From Flavobacteriaceae bacterium HL-DH10 (lineage in GTDB: Bacteria; Bacteroidota; Bacteroidia; Flavobacteriales; Flavobacteriaceae), in assembly GCA_031826515.1 (NCBI GenBank), contig CP134536.1, positions 2,182,001 to 2,246,000 on the forward strand: a stretch of 64,000 nucleotides of DNA. The letters run 5' to 3'. Each line of letters begins with the position of its first letter. The stretch's first letter is position 1. The translations under genes and the position numbers were made by a program. Below the pieces are notes generated by a model, which ran no database searches, was not told where the DNA came from, and worked only from the letters and a program-made list of their open reading frames with translations. Positions 19,290 to 27,945 of this stretch are shown here, one piece after another.

Positions 19290-20598
19290 TTTCTTGTGGG
19301 ATTACATTTTTTGTAATTATTGATTCATTTTTTAAAGCTTGGTCTTGTAAAGTTTTATTTTCCAATGCTTCCTGCTGCCTTAAAAGTTGTTTAGCAATAA
19401 ATATGGAAATTAATTGAAGAACACCTATAATTAACAAAGCATATCTCAAGGCAATATCTGTATTTATATAAAATGCAATCACTAAAAAAGTGCCTGCTCC
19501 TAAAAAACGACCGACAAATAACCCGAATTCATGATTTAGAATATAAGAAAACTCATTTCTGTTTTCAATGGAAGAAAGTAAATCTATTACTTTTAACTGA
19601 ATAGGAAAGTAAGCAATATCAAGAACTGGTCTTGATATTAATAATAAAAACATGAATATAATAACTCCAGTGGTATTAAAAAGTAATCCATTAAAAAATG
19701 ATGCTAAGAAAAAGCAGATCAATCCAATGCTAAAAATTACTAATCGGTGTTTAGGTTTTGAATATTTCCCTAGAATAAGCATAATTATTGCTGCTATAAC
19801 CGCACCAATAGATATTGCCGAACCAAGAGCACCTTCTGAATGAAAAAATTTCATCATTAGCATGGCAGGTGCTGTCACAATAAAACCTTGAGCCAACCCT
19901 TTTAATACTGCTAATTGAAGCATTTTTTTCCAGAGTTTATGAAATTTAAAGTATAAAAACTTTTCACTCTTTGGTTTTTCATACTTCCCAAAATGAAATA
20001 CAATAGACGCTAAAACTGTAATTGCAAAAACTATCATTGTTATCACTCTATATGCTGAATTAACACCTTCGTTCGAAGCTTGATCTCCTTCTCCATTACC
20101 GCTCATTAGAAACAATCCTATAAGCACTGGCACTGTAGATGCAATTATGGTATAAAGAAATGTTTCCAAGCCATAATAAAAATTTCGTGTTCTATCTTTG
20201 GTTGTGGCAAGTACCAAATAATCTCTATTGGCCCAATACAAGCCAAAAGACATTCCCATAATTAAGCCTGCAGCAATGAGTCCAAAATAATTTATGTCTT
20301 TCAAAGACATCATAAAAACCATGGAAACACCACTTAATAACATGCCCAAAGAAAATAATCTTTTGATATTAATTTTGTTTAATAAATAGCCATTTATAAA
20401 GAATGTAATTGGAATACCTATATAAATTGCTAATTGATATAAGATAACTTTTGACGGATCATTAGAATTTCTCATGATATAAGATGCCACAAAAATATCG
20501 ATTACGGGTAATACAAAAGCATAAATTGTATTAGTAATTATTAATATTTTCGCACTTCTTGTAAAATCTTTTAGTCCTACTTTTGCTAAATCTATCAT
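19282..20598 (-). CDS. MFS transporter, probable oligosaccharide importer
   Basis: The 438-residue integral membrane protein has about 12 hydrophobic segments split by a basic central loop (HFGKYEKPKSEKF, near residue 210), the usual major facilitator layout. The motif GYLLNKINIKR after the second segment is like the MFS cytoplasmic loop 2-3 signature. It is co-encoded with GH130 (its start overlaps the GH130 stop in a TAATG arrangement). This suggests it carries the periplasmic breakdown product into the cytoplasm, where GH130 acts. The exact substrate is inferred from neighbours only. The last 30 residues are a charged cytoplasmic tail. Confidence 0.8.
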   Translation of the reverse strand: MIDLAKVGLKDFTRSAKILIITNTIYAFVLPVIDIFVASYIMRNSNDPSKVILYQLAIYIGIPITFFINGYLLNKINIKRLFSLGMLLSGVSMVFMMSLKDINYFGLIAAGLIMGMSFGLYWANRDYLVLATTKDRTRNFYYGLETFLYTIIASTVPVLIGLFLMSGNGEGDQASNEGVNSAYRVITMIVFAITVLASIVFHFGKYEKPKSEKFLYFKFHKLWKKMLQLAVLKGLAQGFIVTAPAMLMMKFFHSEGALGSAISIGAVIAAIIMLILGKYSKPKHRLVIFSIGLICFFLASFFNGLLFNTTGVIIFMFLLLISRPVLDIAYFPIQLKVIDLLSSIENRNEFSYILNHEFGLFVGRFLGAGTFLVIAFYINTDIALRYALLIIGVLQLISIFIAKQLLRQQEALENKTLQDQALKNESIITKNVIPQENV

Positions 20599-21647
20599 TA
20601 GTGTCCTAGGGTTTTTAAAATCTCTTTAATGGAGAATGTTGCTAAGGCAATAAACTCATCTGCCGCTCCGTAATACATTTGAATTTCGTCCCCTTTAACT
20701 ATATGACCATTCGTAAAAATAACTTCACCAAAAAATCCTTCAACTTCAAATATTTCCTGAGGTTCCATTATAGGTGCTTGAGACCTTCCAATAACCATTG
20801 ATGGGTCATTTAAATCTAATAAAATAGCTCCTAAACAATATCTATGCTTGTCGGTTGCGCCATGATAAATTTCCAACCAGCCCTTTTCGGTTTTTATAGG
20901 TGCAGCTCCAGCACCAAGTCGTTTACTATCAAATTTGTCCGCTCGTGTTTTTGCAATGCATATATGATTCCCCCAGTGAACTCCATCCGGTGACTCTGCC
21001 AACCAGATATAATTTCCACCGAGCTGAGGACTACTAGGTCTATGTAATGCATAATATTTGTTGTTTATTTTTTCCTCAAAAATGGCGCAATCTTTATTAT
21101 GCGGACTTAAAATCATTCCTTTCTTTTCAAATTTCTTCCAGTCCTTCGTAGTTTTTAAACCAACTCCAACCCCGTTAGAAGACACCATGGTGTAAGTTAA
21201 ATGATAAACATCTTCTATTTTGGCAACACGGCAATCTTCTATGCCATAAGCCTCATATTCACCTTCACCACAAATAAAAGGATAGTCATTATGCTCTGAA
21301 AAACGGATTCCATCCTCACTAAACATTATACGCAAATGAGAAATAGTTGTTAAGTAATCCACTCCATCATAAGTGATTACTCTGGCATCAGACGCATCTA
21401 ATTTCGGGTCTTTAAGATCAAAATCTATTATTTCAACATTACCATTATTATTATAGATGGGTACGGATAGAAATCCATCCTTTTGAACTGTTCTTTCAGC
21501 AACCCTAACTAAAAGGCATATTTTTCCATCGAATTCAAATACTCCAGGATTAAGTAAACATTCTATAATCATGTTTTCATTACTCGGACTTAAATCTTTC
21601 GGAGATAAAAGCGGGTTCTGACTATGTCGTTTTGATATATCTTTCAT
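20598..21647 (-). CDS. GH130 mannoside phosphorylase/hydrolase
   Basis: This 349-residue protein without signal peptide is a five-bladed propeller of the GH130 type. These enzymes cleave beta-mannosides, by phosphorolysis giving mannose 1-phosphate or, in some subfamilies, by hydrolysis. Visible family features are DASDARVITYDG (84-95), YGIEDCR with likely catalytic Asp138, LTYT, and YYGAADEFIALAT near the C-terminus. Cytosolic location fits its coupling to the MFS gene downstream. Together with manA at the operon end it indicates that PUL1 handles a beta-mannose-containing glycan. Whether it is a phosphorylase or a beta-1,2-mannosidase cannot be settled by eye. Confidence 0.88.
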   Translation of the reverse strand: MKDISKRHSQNPLLSPKDLSPSNENMIIECLLNPGVFEFDGKICLLVRVAERTVQKDGFLSVPIYNNNGNVEIIDFDLKDPKLDASDARVITYDGVDYLTTISHLRIMFSEDGIRFSEHNDYPFICGEGEYEAYGIEDCRVAKIEDVYHLTYTMVSSNGVGVGLKTTKDWKKFEKKGMILSPHNKDCAIFEEKINNKYYALHRPSSPQLGGNYIWLAESPDGVHWGNHICIAKTRADKFDSKRLGAGAAPIKTEKGWLEIYHGATDKHRYCLGAILLDLNDPSMVIGRSQAPIMEPQEIFEVEGFFGEVIFTNGHIVKGDEIQMYYGAADEFIALATFSIKEILKTLGH

Positions 21648-21684
21648 AAAAGTTTAATATTATTATCAAAATATTAAGGCGTGC

Positions 21685-23013
21685 CTATTTTTTAATTTTT
21701 TCAATTTCTATTAGCATGAGTAAGGTTTCAAGGGTTGATTCTGCCCCTGAATTCATATTAATTTCATTAGGACCTACAATGCCATCAAAGCAAACTCCTG
21801 TATCCGGATTATAAATGGCTTTATTAGCAGCATTTTCACCTGACAGCCATACTCTTAGTTTATTTGCAATTGTCAAGTACTTATCATCCTTCGAATAATA
21901 ATAGGCTTCTGATGCCGCCCAAAGCATTGGCCTGACTCCATAAGCAATTTGAGGATACTCATTTCTATTCACCTCAATAAAATTATTATTCATTTTATTT
22001 ATCCAAAATGCTTCGGCAAATCCATTCTGTAACATCCATGGGTAAAAGTTTTCAATCTCTAATAAAGCACTATCAATATATTCTTGATTATTAAAAGCTT
22101 GACCTGCTCTTAATAATGAATAAGCTTGATCATTTCCCCAAGCATGCCATAAATTCTCAGAGCTCAAAAAAGCACCGTAAGGATAATTATTGGCATCACC
22201 TTTTTGCATAAACATAATACCTTTAGCCAAATGATCAATTATTAATTTGGAATCCTGATCTCTAGTTCTTTTATAATTATTTAGCAATCCCAGAATTAAT
22301 ATAGCTGATTGATCTGCAGCTGATTTTCCTGGCAGCCATGTTGGTAATTCTATAGTGTTAATAATTTCAGTAATTAAATAAGATGTTGGAAGGTCGCTTT
22401 TAATGTTTTTTATCAATTTTTCTGAAGCCGCCGCTATCCTATTTGCCATATCTAAATCAGATTTCAAAAAAGGATATGATGATTCTATGGCCCATAACGC
22501 CCTAAACGACCACCAATCAAGAACTGCAATTGATGTTCGATATTTGGTGTTTATAGTAAGATCATTCCATAAAAAATTATTAAAATAACCATTTTGGTTT
22601 TGCATCTGTAAAACAAACTCGGTAAGATTTTTAAGTTTTTCTAATGCTATATCATCATGACCATACAATTCTAAATATTTTGTCAACATCACAATGGCTC
22701 TTGAAACATCATCTACACAAGTAAAGCCTTCTTTTGGTTCAATTGCATACGTATAATTTGGGTATTCACTGTAGATATTGATAATTCCCACCTTTTTTTC
22801 ATTAAAATTAATCTCATTATAAAGATGATTAAAATGACTAAAATTTATGGCACTATTTGGTAGTGGCTCTGAAGGAATAATTTCAATATCGGAATTTTGA
22901 TTTATTTCTACAGACACCTTTTCAGGAAAAGGGGTATCGCTTTCGTTGCATGAAACAAATAAAAAAAGCAATTGAATTAAAAGAAAAGTATTTAATCTCA
23001 ATATAAATATCAT
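21685..23013 (-). CDS. lipoprotein with predicted helical-barrel fold, PUL1
   Basis: The 442-residue lipoprotein has its lipobox at LFLFVSC (Cys22). After a 50-residue linker comes a helix-rich body with regularly spaced aromatic helices and loops such as YAIEPKEGFTCVDDVSRAI, LDWWSFRALWAIESS, NLWHAWGNDQAYSLLRAG and YGVRPMLWAASEAYYYS. This is the repeat pattern of (alpha/alpha)6 toroids. The VDD of CVDDVSR and the Asp in WGNDQAY are candidate active-site acids, but no family name can be given. It is the first gene after the susD hairpin and 37 bases upstream of GH130. A surface or periplasmic enzyme acting before import is the likely role. Confidence 0.6.
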   Translation of the reverse strand: MIFILRLNTFLLIQLLFLFVSCNESDTPFPEKVSVEINQNSDIEIIPSEPLPNSAINFSHFNHLYNEINFNEKKVGIINIYSEYPNYTYAIEPKEGFTCVDDVSRAIVMLTKYLELYGHDDIALEKLKNLTEFVLQMQNQNGYFNNFLWNDLTINTKYRTSIAVLDWWSFRALWAIESSYPFLKSDLDMANRIAAASEKLIKNIKSDLPTSYLITEIINTIELPTWLPGKSAADQSAILILGLLNNYKRTRDQDSKLIIDHLAKGIMFMQKGDANNYPYGAFLSSENLWHAWGNDQAYSLLRAGQAFNNQEYIDSALLEIENFYPWMLQNGFAEAFWINKMNNNFIEVNRNEYPQIAYGVRPMLWAASEAYYYSKDDKYLTIANKLRVWLSGENAANKAIYNPDTGVCFDGIVGPNEINMNSGAESTLETLLMLIEIEKIKK

Positions 23014-23109
23014 GTTTCCAGATTTATATTTGTTCTAGTTATTATTTAGATAGATGGTATGATTACAATTATGGTTCTTTCAGGCAAAAAACATTGTTAA
23101 TTTTGATTA

Positions 23110-23145
23110 AAAGAGAAGTAGTAAACTAACAAACTACTTCTCTTT
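23110..23145 (-). terminator. 13-bp perfect hairpin between susD and enzyme genes of PUL1
   Basis: AAAGAGAAGTAGT (23110-23122) and ACTACTTCTCTTT (23133-23145) form a perfect 13-bp stem with a 10-base loop. On the minus strand the stem runs into a short T-rich tail. It can act as a partial terminator or as an mRNA 3' end stabiliser, giving more susCD than enzyme transcript. Confidence 0.75.
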
Positions 23146-23188
23146 AAACAAATAAACTAAACTTCAAAATCAACTATTGTGAATGCTT

Positions 23189-24676
23189 TTAATAACCAGG
23201 ATTTTGAACGATTGTTCCTCCTGATTTATCGACTTCCCCTTGAGGAATTGGATATAAGTAATTTTTGTCTTGAAAATTCTTTCCAAGTCCAGTTAATACT
23301 GTTTTAGCTGTTCCCCATCTTTTTAAGTCGTTAAATCGTTGGGACTCAAAACCTAATTCTACTCTTCTTTCTGACATTAGCCATCCTTTTATTTGAGTGG
23401 CATCAGTTGAATTAGGTCTATCGGCTAAAGTTCCTAGCGGAACAATTGAACCATCTGCGGTTGCAGTAGTTCTAGCTCTACTTCTTATATTATTAATTAT
23501 TGTGATTGCTCCGCTATAATCACCAGTTTCATTCATGGCTTCTGCTTTCCATAATAACACATCAGCATATCTTATAAAAATTTTATTGCTAGGTGCATCA
23601 TCATTTCCTTTGTTATCACCAACTGTATTGCCTAATAATTTTGAAACATTTTGATTAACTACGTCAACTGTATATAACAATCTTGGGTCATTTGATTCAA
23701 ATGCATTTATAAAGTCTGCACTAGGTGCAATAAAACCCCAACCTATTAACGCACACAAGCCATTACCATTTCTTGGATTTTGATCTGATACATGGTCGTA
23801 AGCAAAAATCACTTCATTATCAGAAAACTCTTTTGTCGTATCAAAACTGTCAAAATAATTAGTATTTAAACTATAAAAACCAAGACCATCTAATTCTGAT
23901 ATAAGACTTATTACAGTTCCCCAGTCTTCATTAAATAATGCTGCTTTAGCTTGCAATGCAATTACTGCGCCTTTTGAGGCTCTCCATGGTTCGGATGGAG
24001 ATGGATATTTTGCATTTGGCAATAATGCTTTTGCTTCAGCTAAATCGGAATTTATTTGTCCCCAAATTTCAGTACTTGGAACTCTTATTGCAACATCAAA
24101 AGCTTCTTCAAACGATTTTAATGGAACCGTTAACAGTGGTACATCACCAAAATTATTGACTAAATCAAAATAATAAAAAGCTCTTAAAAAGTAAGCTTCT
24201 CCCAATAATTGATTCTTACGTGAATCAGAAATACCGACTGATTGAGTTACTTCCGGATTCGTTAAATAACTTATGGCAAGGTTTATTCTATTAATACCTT
24301 CATAATCATAAAGCCACAAACCATTAAATGCGCCGTTGTCTGCTGTAAAACTGAATGCACTTAATTCATCCATCCATGCTTGATCACCATCAGGATTCCA
24401 CTTTTTATTCATATCATTGGCGGCGATATCTTGTAAAATAAAATCATTCCTTAATACAGCACCACCATCCCAATTCCATTCACCAATTAGATTTAAGGTG
24501 CTAGAAAGTAGCTGATAGGATGAACTTACTGAAGACTCCAAAGTTGTTATTGTTGGACTAGAATCAATTTGATCTAAAGTAAGAAGCCCTATAGGATCTT
24601 TTGTTAATTCATCATCACAACTCACTAAAGTAGTAATGACAAATAATGCGATTAAACTATTATATATATATTTCAT
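23189..24676 (-). CDS. SusD/RagB-like glycan-binding outer-membrane lipoprotein
   Basis: The 495-residue lipoprotein (ITTLVSC, Cys20) has the hallmarks of the SusD family: the early IGLLTLDQID segment, LLGEAYFLRAFYYFDLVNNFGDVPL, repeated TPR-like helices, FIRYADVLLWKAEAMNETGDYSGAITIINNIRSRA, and the terminal ERRVELGFESQRFNDLKRWG and YLYPIPQGEVD. It caps the SusC pore at the cell surface and binds the target oligosaccharide. It lies 11 bases after susC and is followed by a strong hairpin that separates it from the enzyme genes. Family is certain; ligand specificity is unknown. Confidence 0.95.
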   Translation of the reverse strand: MKYIYNSLIALFVITTLVSCDDELTKDPIGLLTLDQIDSSPTITTLESSVSSSYQLLSSTLNLIGEWNWDGGAVLRNDFILQDIAANDMNKKWNPDGDQAWMDELSAFSFTADNGAFNGLWLYDYEGINRINLAISYLTNPEVTQSVGISDSRKNQLLGEAYFLRAFYYFDLVNNFGDVPLLTVPLKSFEEAFDVAIRVPSTEIWGQINSDLAEAKALLPNAKYPSPSEPWRASKGAVIALQAKAALFNEDWGTVISLISELDGLGFYSLNTNYFDSFDTTKEFSDNEVIFAYDHVSDQNPRNGNGLCALIGWGFIAPSADFINAFESNDPRLLYTVDVVNQNVSKLLGNTVGDNKGNDDAPSNKIFIRYADVLLWKAEAMNETGDYSGAITIINNIRSRARTTATADGSIVPLGTLADRPNSTDATQIKGWLMSERRVELGFESQRFNDLKRWGTAKTVLTGLGKNFQDKNYLYPIPQGEVDKSGGTIVQNPGY

Positions 24677-24687
24677 AATTAATGCTT

Positions 24688-27600
24688 TTAAAATTTAACA
24701 TTTAAACCAAACAAAACGGACGTTGACGAAGGATAAGTCCCTCTGTCGATTAAATCGGTAGACTCGGGATCCATACCTGTATAGTCCGTTAGTGTGAATA
24801 AATTTTGACCAGAAACATAAAGACGAATATCTTGAACACCCTTTATGCCATTTATTGTATATCCAAACTCAATATTTTTGAGACGCAAATAAGAGGCATC
24901 TTCAACAAAAATGCTCGATATTTTACTGCTTCCATTATCTTCAAATGCTACTCTTGGTGTCGTATTACTACTGCCTTCACCATCCCAAGCTCCTAAAATA
25001 TTGGTAGTATAATTGAATGGACGTGTATCATAATCTAATATTTGTTTTGAGTCATTATATCTGTCTACACCTTCAACACCTTGAAAAAGAAATGAAAAGT
25101 CAAAGTTTTTAAATGATGAAGTAAATGCTATTCCATAGGTTAAATCAGGTATCGAACTTCCAAGAAACTTCCTGTCATCAGAATTGATTATTCCATCATT
25201 ATTTATATCTTCAAATTTAATATCTCCTGGTTTCACACTAGGGTTTAATGTTCCACTTAAATGATTATCAATCTCGGATTGGTTTTGATAAATACCAACC
25301 ATTTTATAACCGTAATAAGCATTTAATGGTTCTCCTACCTCTGTTCTGGTAACCTGTCCAATTAAATTTGGAACATTAGGATGCAATTTTTCAACATTAT
25401 TTATTACTGTTCCTAAATTTGCATTAATACTATATTTGAATTCATTACTAGATTCTCTATAGTTTAATGAAAACTCGAATCCTTTGTTACTTACTTCACC
25501 AGCATTTACAATCGTTGGCGAAACATCTCCTACAATGCTTGGTAATCCAATTGGCAATAAAATATCTGAAGTATTTTTCACATAATATTCAACTGAAACA
25601 TTCAATTTGTTATTTAAAAAACCCATGTCAACACCTACGTTTGTTGATTCAGAACTTTCCCATTTTAAATCTTCATTACCATATCGATTAACAACAACTT
25701 TTCCGTTTGTTTGACTTATTAAAGTTAAAAAAGCGTAATTATCAATCTCTTGATTTCCTAATTTACCCCAACCTGCTCTTAATTTCAAGTTAGACAACCA
25801 TGTTGCATCTTTTAAAAAACTTTCATCTGAAATTTTCCATCCTGCTGAAATAGAAGGAAAATAACCCCATCTATTTTTTTCTGAAAATCTTGAGGATGCA
25901 TCTGCTCTTATATTAGTTGTAACCATATATTTACTATCAAATACGTAAGAAGCAGACCCAAACAAAGAGAACAAAGCCCATTCCGAAGCACTTCCACCAT
26001 TCCATAAATCAGCTTCTGTACCACCATAGTCAATATATCTAAAAGTTTTATCAGTATTATCAAAACGTGCACGACTTGCTCCAATTGATGAGCTATAATT
26101 ATTAATGTATTCTGTACCTACTAATGCACTAATATCATGTTTATCATTTAAGGTTTTAGCATAGTTTAGTGTATTATTAAATGTTATTGTACGTGCTTCA
26201 CCTCGTTCTTCATTCAAATTATTTGGACGGTTTTGTCTTCCTAATCCTTTATCTGTATCATTCCCGCCGCCGTCATCATCACCATAATTCTCTCCAAATG
26301 TTTTATTATGAATGAATGATAAATCAATACCAACATTGGTTCTAAATGTTAGTTCTTTATCTTTTAAAAAAGCATACTCAGCAAATATATTTCCAAATGT
26401 TCTAAAATCCTTTCTTACATCATCTGTAAAATATGCTAATGCCACTGGGTTTGATGCCCATTCATATTTATCACTTTCCCAACCACCATTGTCTCTATCA
26501 TTATTTAAATAGAAAGGTAAATCTGTAAAAGGGTCTCTTTGAGAATATGTAGGATCATTAACATCTTTATAAACACTTATAATTGGAGGTCGTAATAGTG
26601 CGTGTCTAATAATTCCTGGAGCATCTCCTTTTGAAGATAATTTATCTTGAGTCCCATAGGTTAACTGAAGATTAGTTCCAATTTTTAAACGATTTGTTAA
26701 TTCAACATTAAGATTGGTTCTGTAACTTAACCTTCTATATTTATCATTATCATATATTACAATTCCATCTTGACCGTAATAACCTAATGACATTAAAAAT
26801 TGAATTTTATCACTTCCACCACTTGCGGTAAATTGTAAATTTTGCGATTTTCCAGTTTCGAATAATTCATCTAGCCAATCTGTATCAGAAAAATCAGCTC
26901 TACCTTTATCCGCCGTATAAGGATTTGTACCAGTTCTATCTGAATTATTCCAAGCCTTCTCAACAGTATTCATATACTGATCTGCATTTAACATATTAGG
27001 AAGGTTCGAGGCATAATGCAATCCTGTAAAATAGTTTACATCAAAACTAATTTTTCCTTCTTTTCCACTTTTTGTAGTAATTAAAACGACACCACCAGAA
27101 GCTCTTGATCCATATATAGCCGCCGCAGAAGCATCTTTTAAAACAGTCATAGTTTTAATATCTGCTTGATTTAAAAAACTAATATCTCTTGTTGGAATAC
27201 CGTCTATTACATATAATGGATTATTGTCACCAATAGTTCCTAACCCACGAATACGGACTTCAATAGGATCGCCAGGAGCACCCGTACTGGATGTTACCTG
27301 TACACCTGCAATTTGTCCTTGCAAGGCTTGGGTAACATTTACTACCCTTGTTTTTTCTAAGTCTCCCATATCCACTACAGAAACAGCTCCTGTTAAAGTA
27401 GATTTTTTTCTTGATGAATATCCAACAAGAACTACCTCGTCTAAAGTCTCTAAATCTTCAGATAAGAAGACATTAATTTGACTTTGACCATTAACTGGAA
27501 CCTCTTGAGTTACAAAACCTACCATACTAAAAACTAATACAGCATTAGATTCTACGTTATCAAGAATATACTTTCCATCAAAATCAGTTGCTGTTCCTAT

Positions 27601-27744
27601 CGATGTTCCTTTTATAATAACATTTGCCCCTGGTGTGGGACCATTATTATCGGATACAATTCCAGTAATGGTTTGTGCAAATAAAACACTTCCAAATAAC
27701 ATGGTTCCTATTAAACATAGGTTATATATTAAGCGCTTTTTCAT
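24688..27744 (-). CDS. SusC-like TonB-dependent outer-membrane receptor
   Basis: This 1018-residue outer-membrane transporter imports glycan fragments using TonB energy. A signal peptide (ends VLFAQ) is followed by a carboxypeptidase-regulatory-like domain (TGIVSDNNGPTPGANVIIKGT, about residues 26-105). The SusC plug comes next, with LDEVVLVGY, GQIAGVQVTSSTGAPGDP and IDGIPTRD. The rest is a 22-strand barrel ending in an aromatic residue (FGLNVKF). It is the first gene of the PUL1 operon, with a 200-base upstream region carrying paired direct repeats that probably bind the neighbouring hybrid regulator. Confidence 0.96.
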   Translation of the reverse strand: MKKRLIYNLCLIGTMLFGSVLFAQTITGIVSDNNGPTPGANVIIKGTSIGTATDFDGKYILDNVESNAVLVFSMVGFVTQEVPVNGQSQINVFLSEDLETLDEVVLVGYSSRKKSTLTGAVSVVDMGDLEKTRVVNVTQALQGQIAGVQVTSSTGAPGDPIEVRIRGLGTIGDNNPLYVIDGIPTRDISFLNQADIKTMTVLKDASAAAIYGSRASGGVVLITTKSGKEGKISFDVNYFTGLHYASNLPNMLNADQYMNTVEKAWNNSDRTGTNPYTADKGRADFSDTDWLDELFETGKSQNLQFTASGGSDKIQFLMSLGYYGQDGIVIYDNDKYRRLSYRTNLNVELTNRLKIGTNLQLTYGTQDKLSSKGDAPGIIRHALLRPPIISVYKDVNDPTYSQRDPFTDLPFYLNNDRDNGGWESDKYEWASNPVALAYFTDDVRKDFRTFGNIFAEYAFLKDKELTFRTNVGIDLSFIHNKTFGENYGDDDGGGNDTDKGLGRQNRPNNLNEERGEARTITFNNTLNYAKTLNDKHDISALVGTEYINNYSSSIGASRARFDNTDKTFRYIDYGGTEADLWNGGSASEWALFSLFGSASYVFDSKYMVTTNIRADASSRFSEKNRWGYFPSISAGWKISDESFLKDATWLSNLKLRAGWGKLGNQEIDNYAFLTLISQTNGKVVVNRYGNEDLKWESSESTNVGVDMGFLNNKLNVSVEYYVKNTSDILLPIGLPSIVGDVSPTIVNAGEVSNKGFEFSLNYRESSNEFKYSINANLGTVINNVEKLHPNVPNLIGQVTRTEVGEPLNAYYGYKMVGIYQNQSEIDNHLSGTLNPSVKPGDIKFEDINNDGIINSDDRKFLGSSIPDLTYGIAFTSSFKNFDFSFLFQGVEGVDRYNDSKQILDYDTRPFNYTTNILGAWDGEGSSNTTPRVAFEDNGSSKISSIFVEDASYLRLKNIEFGYTINGIKGVQDIRLYVSGQNLFTLTDYTGMDPESTDLIDRGTYPSSTSVLFGLNVKF

Positions 27745-27849
27745 AATAAAAAAGAATTAAATTGATTAATAATTTGAGTAATTTTTTTCATGGTGTTAAA
27801 TAGTTTAGTGAGTTAATATTTTAATAAAAGATGATATAAAATCATATGA

Positions 27850-27857
27850 TAAATGTA
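27850..27857 (-). promoter_or_regulatory. candidate -7 box of PUL1 susC promoter
   Basis: On the minus strand this reads TACATTTA, one mismatch from the Bacteroidota -7 consensus TAnnTTTG. It lies 20 bases downstream of the paired operator repeats. No good TTTG -33 box is at the standard distance, as expected for an activator-dependent promoter. Confidence 0.45.
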
Positions 27858-27877
27858 GACCAACAACCTAGCAAACG

Positions 27878-27908
27878 GTGTACACTATATCTTCAAAAGT
27901 GTACACTA
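27878..27908 (-). promoter_or_regulatory. paired direct repeat, probable hybrid-regulator operator of PUL1
   Basis: On the minus strand the 10-mer TAGTGTACAC occurs twice (27899-27908 reversed copy and 27878-27887) with a 21-bp period, so both half-sites face the same side of the helix. It lies upstream of susC and downstream of the gene for the hybrid two-component regulator, whose AraC-type domain would be expected to bind such tandem half-sites. Confidence 0.7.
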
Positions 27909-27945
27909 ACTACTAATCACCTAATTTAAAGGTTATTAAAATATA

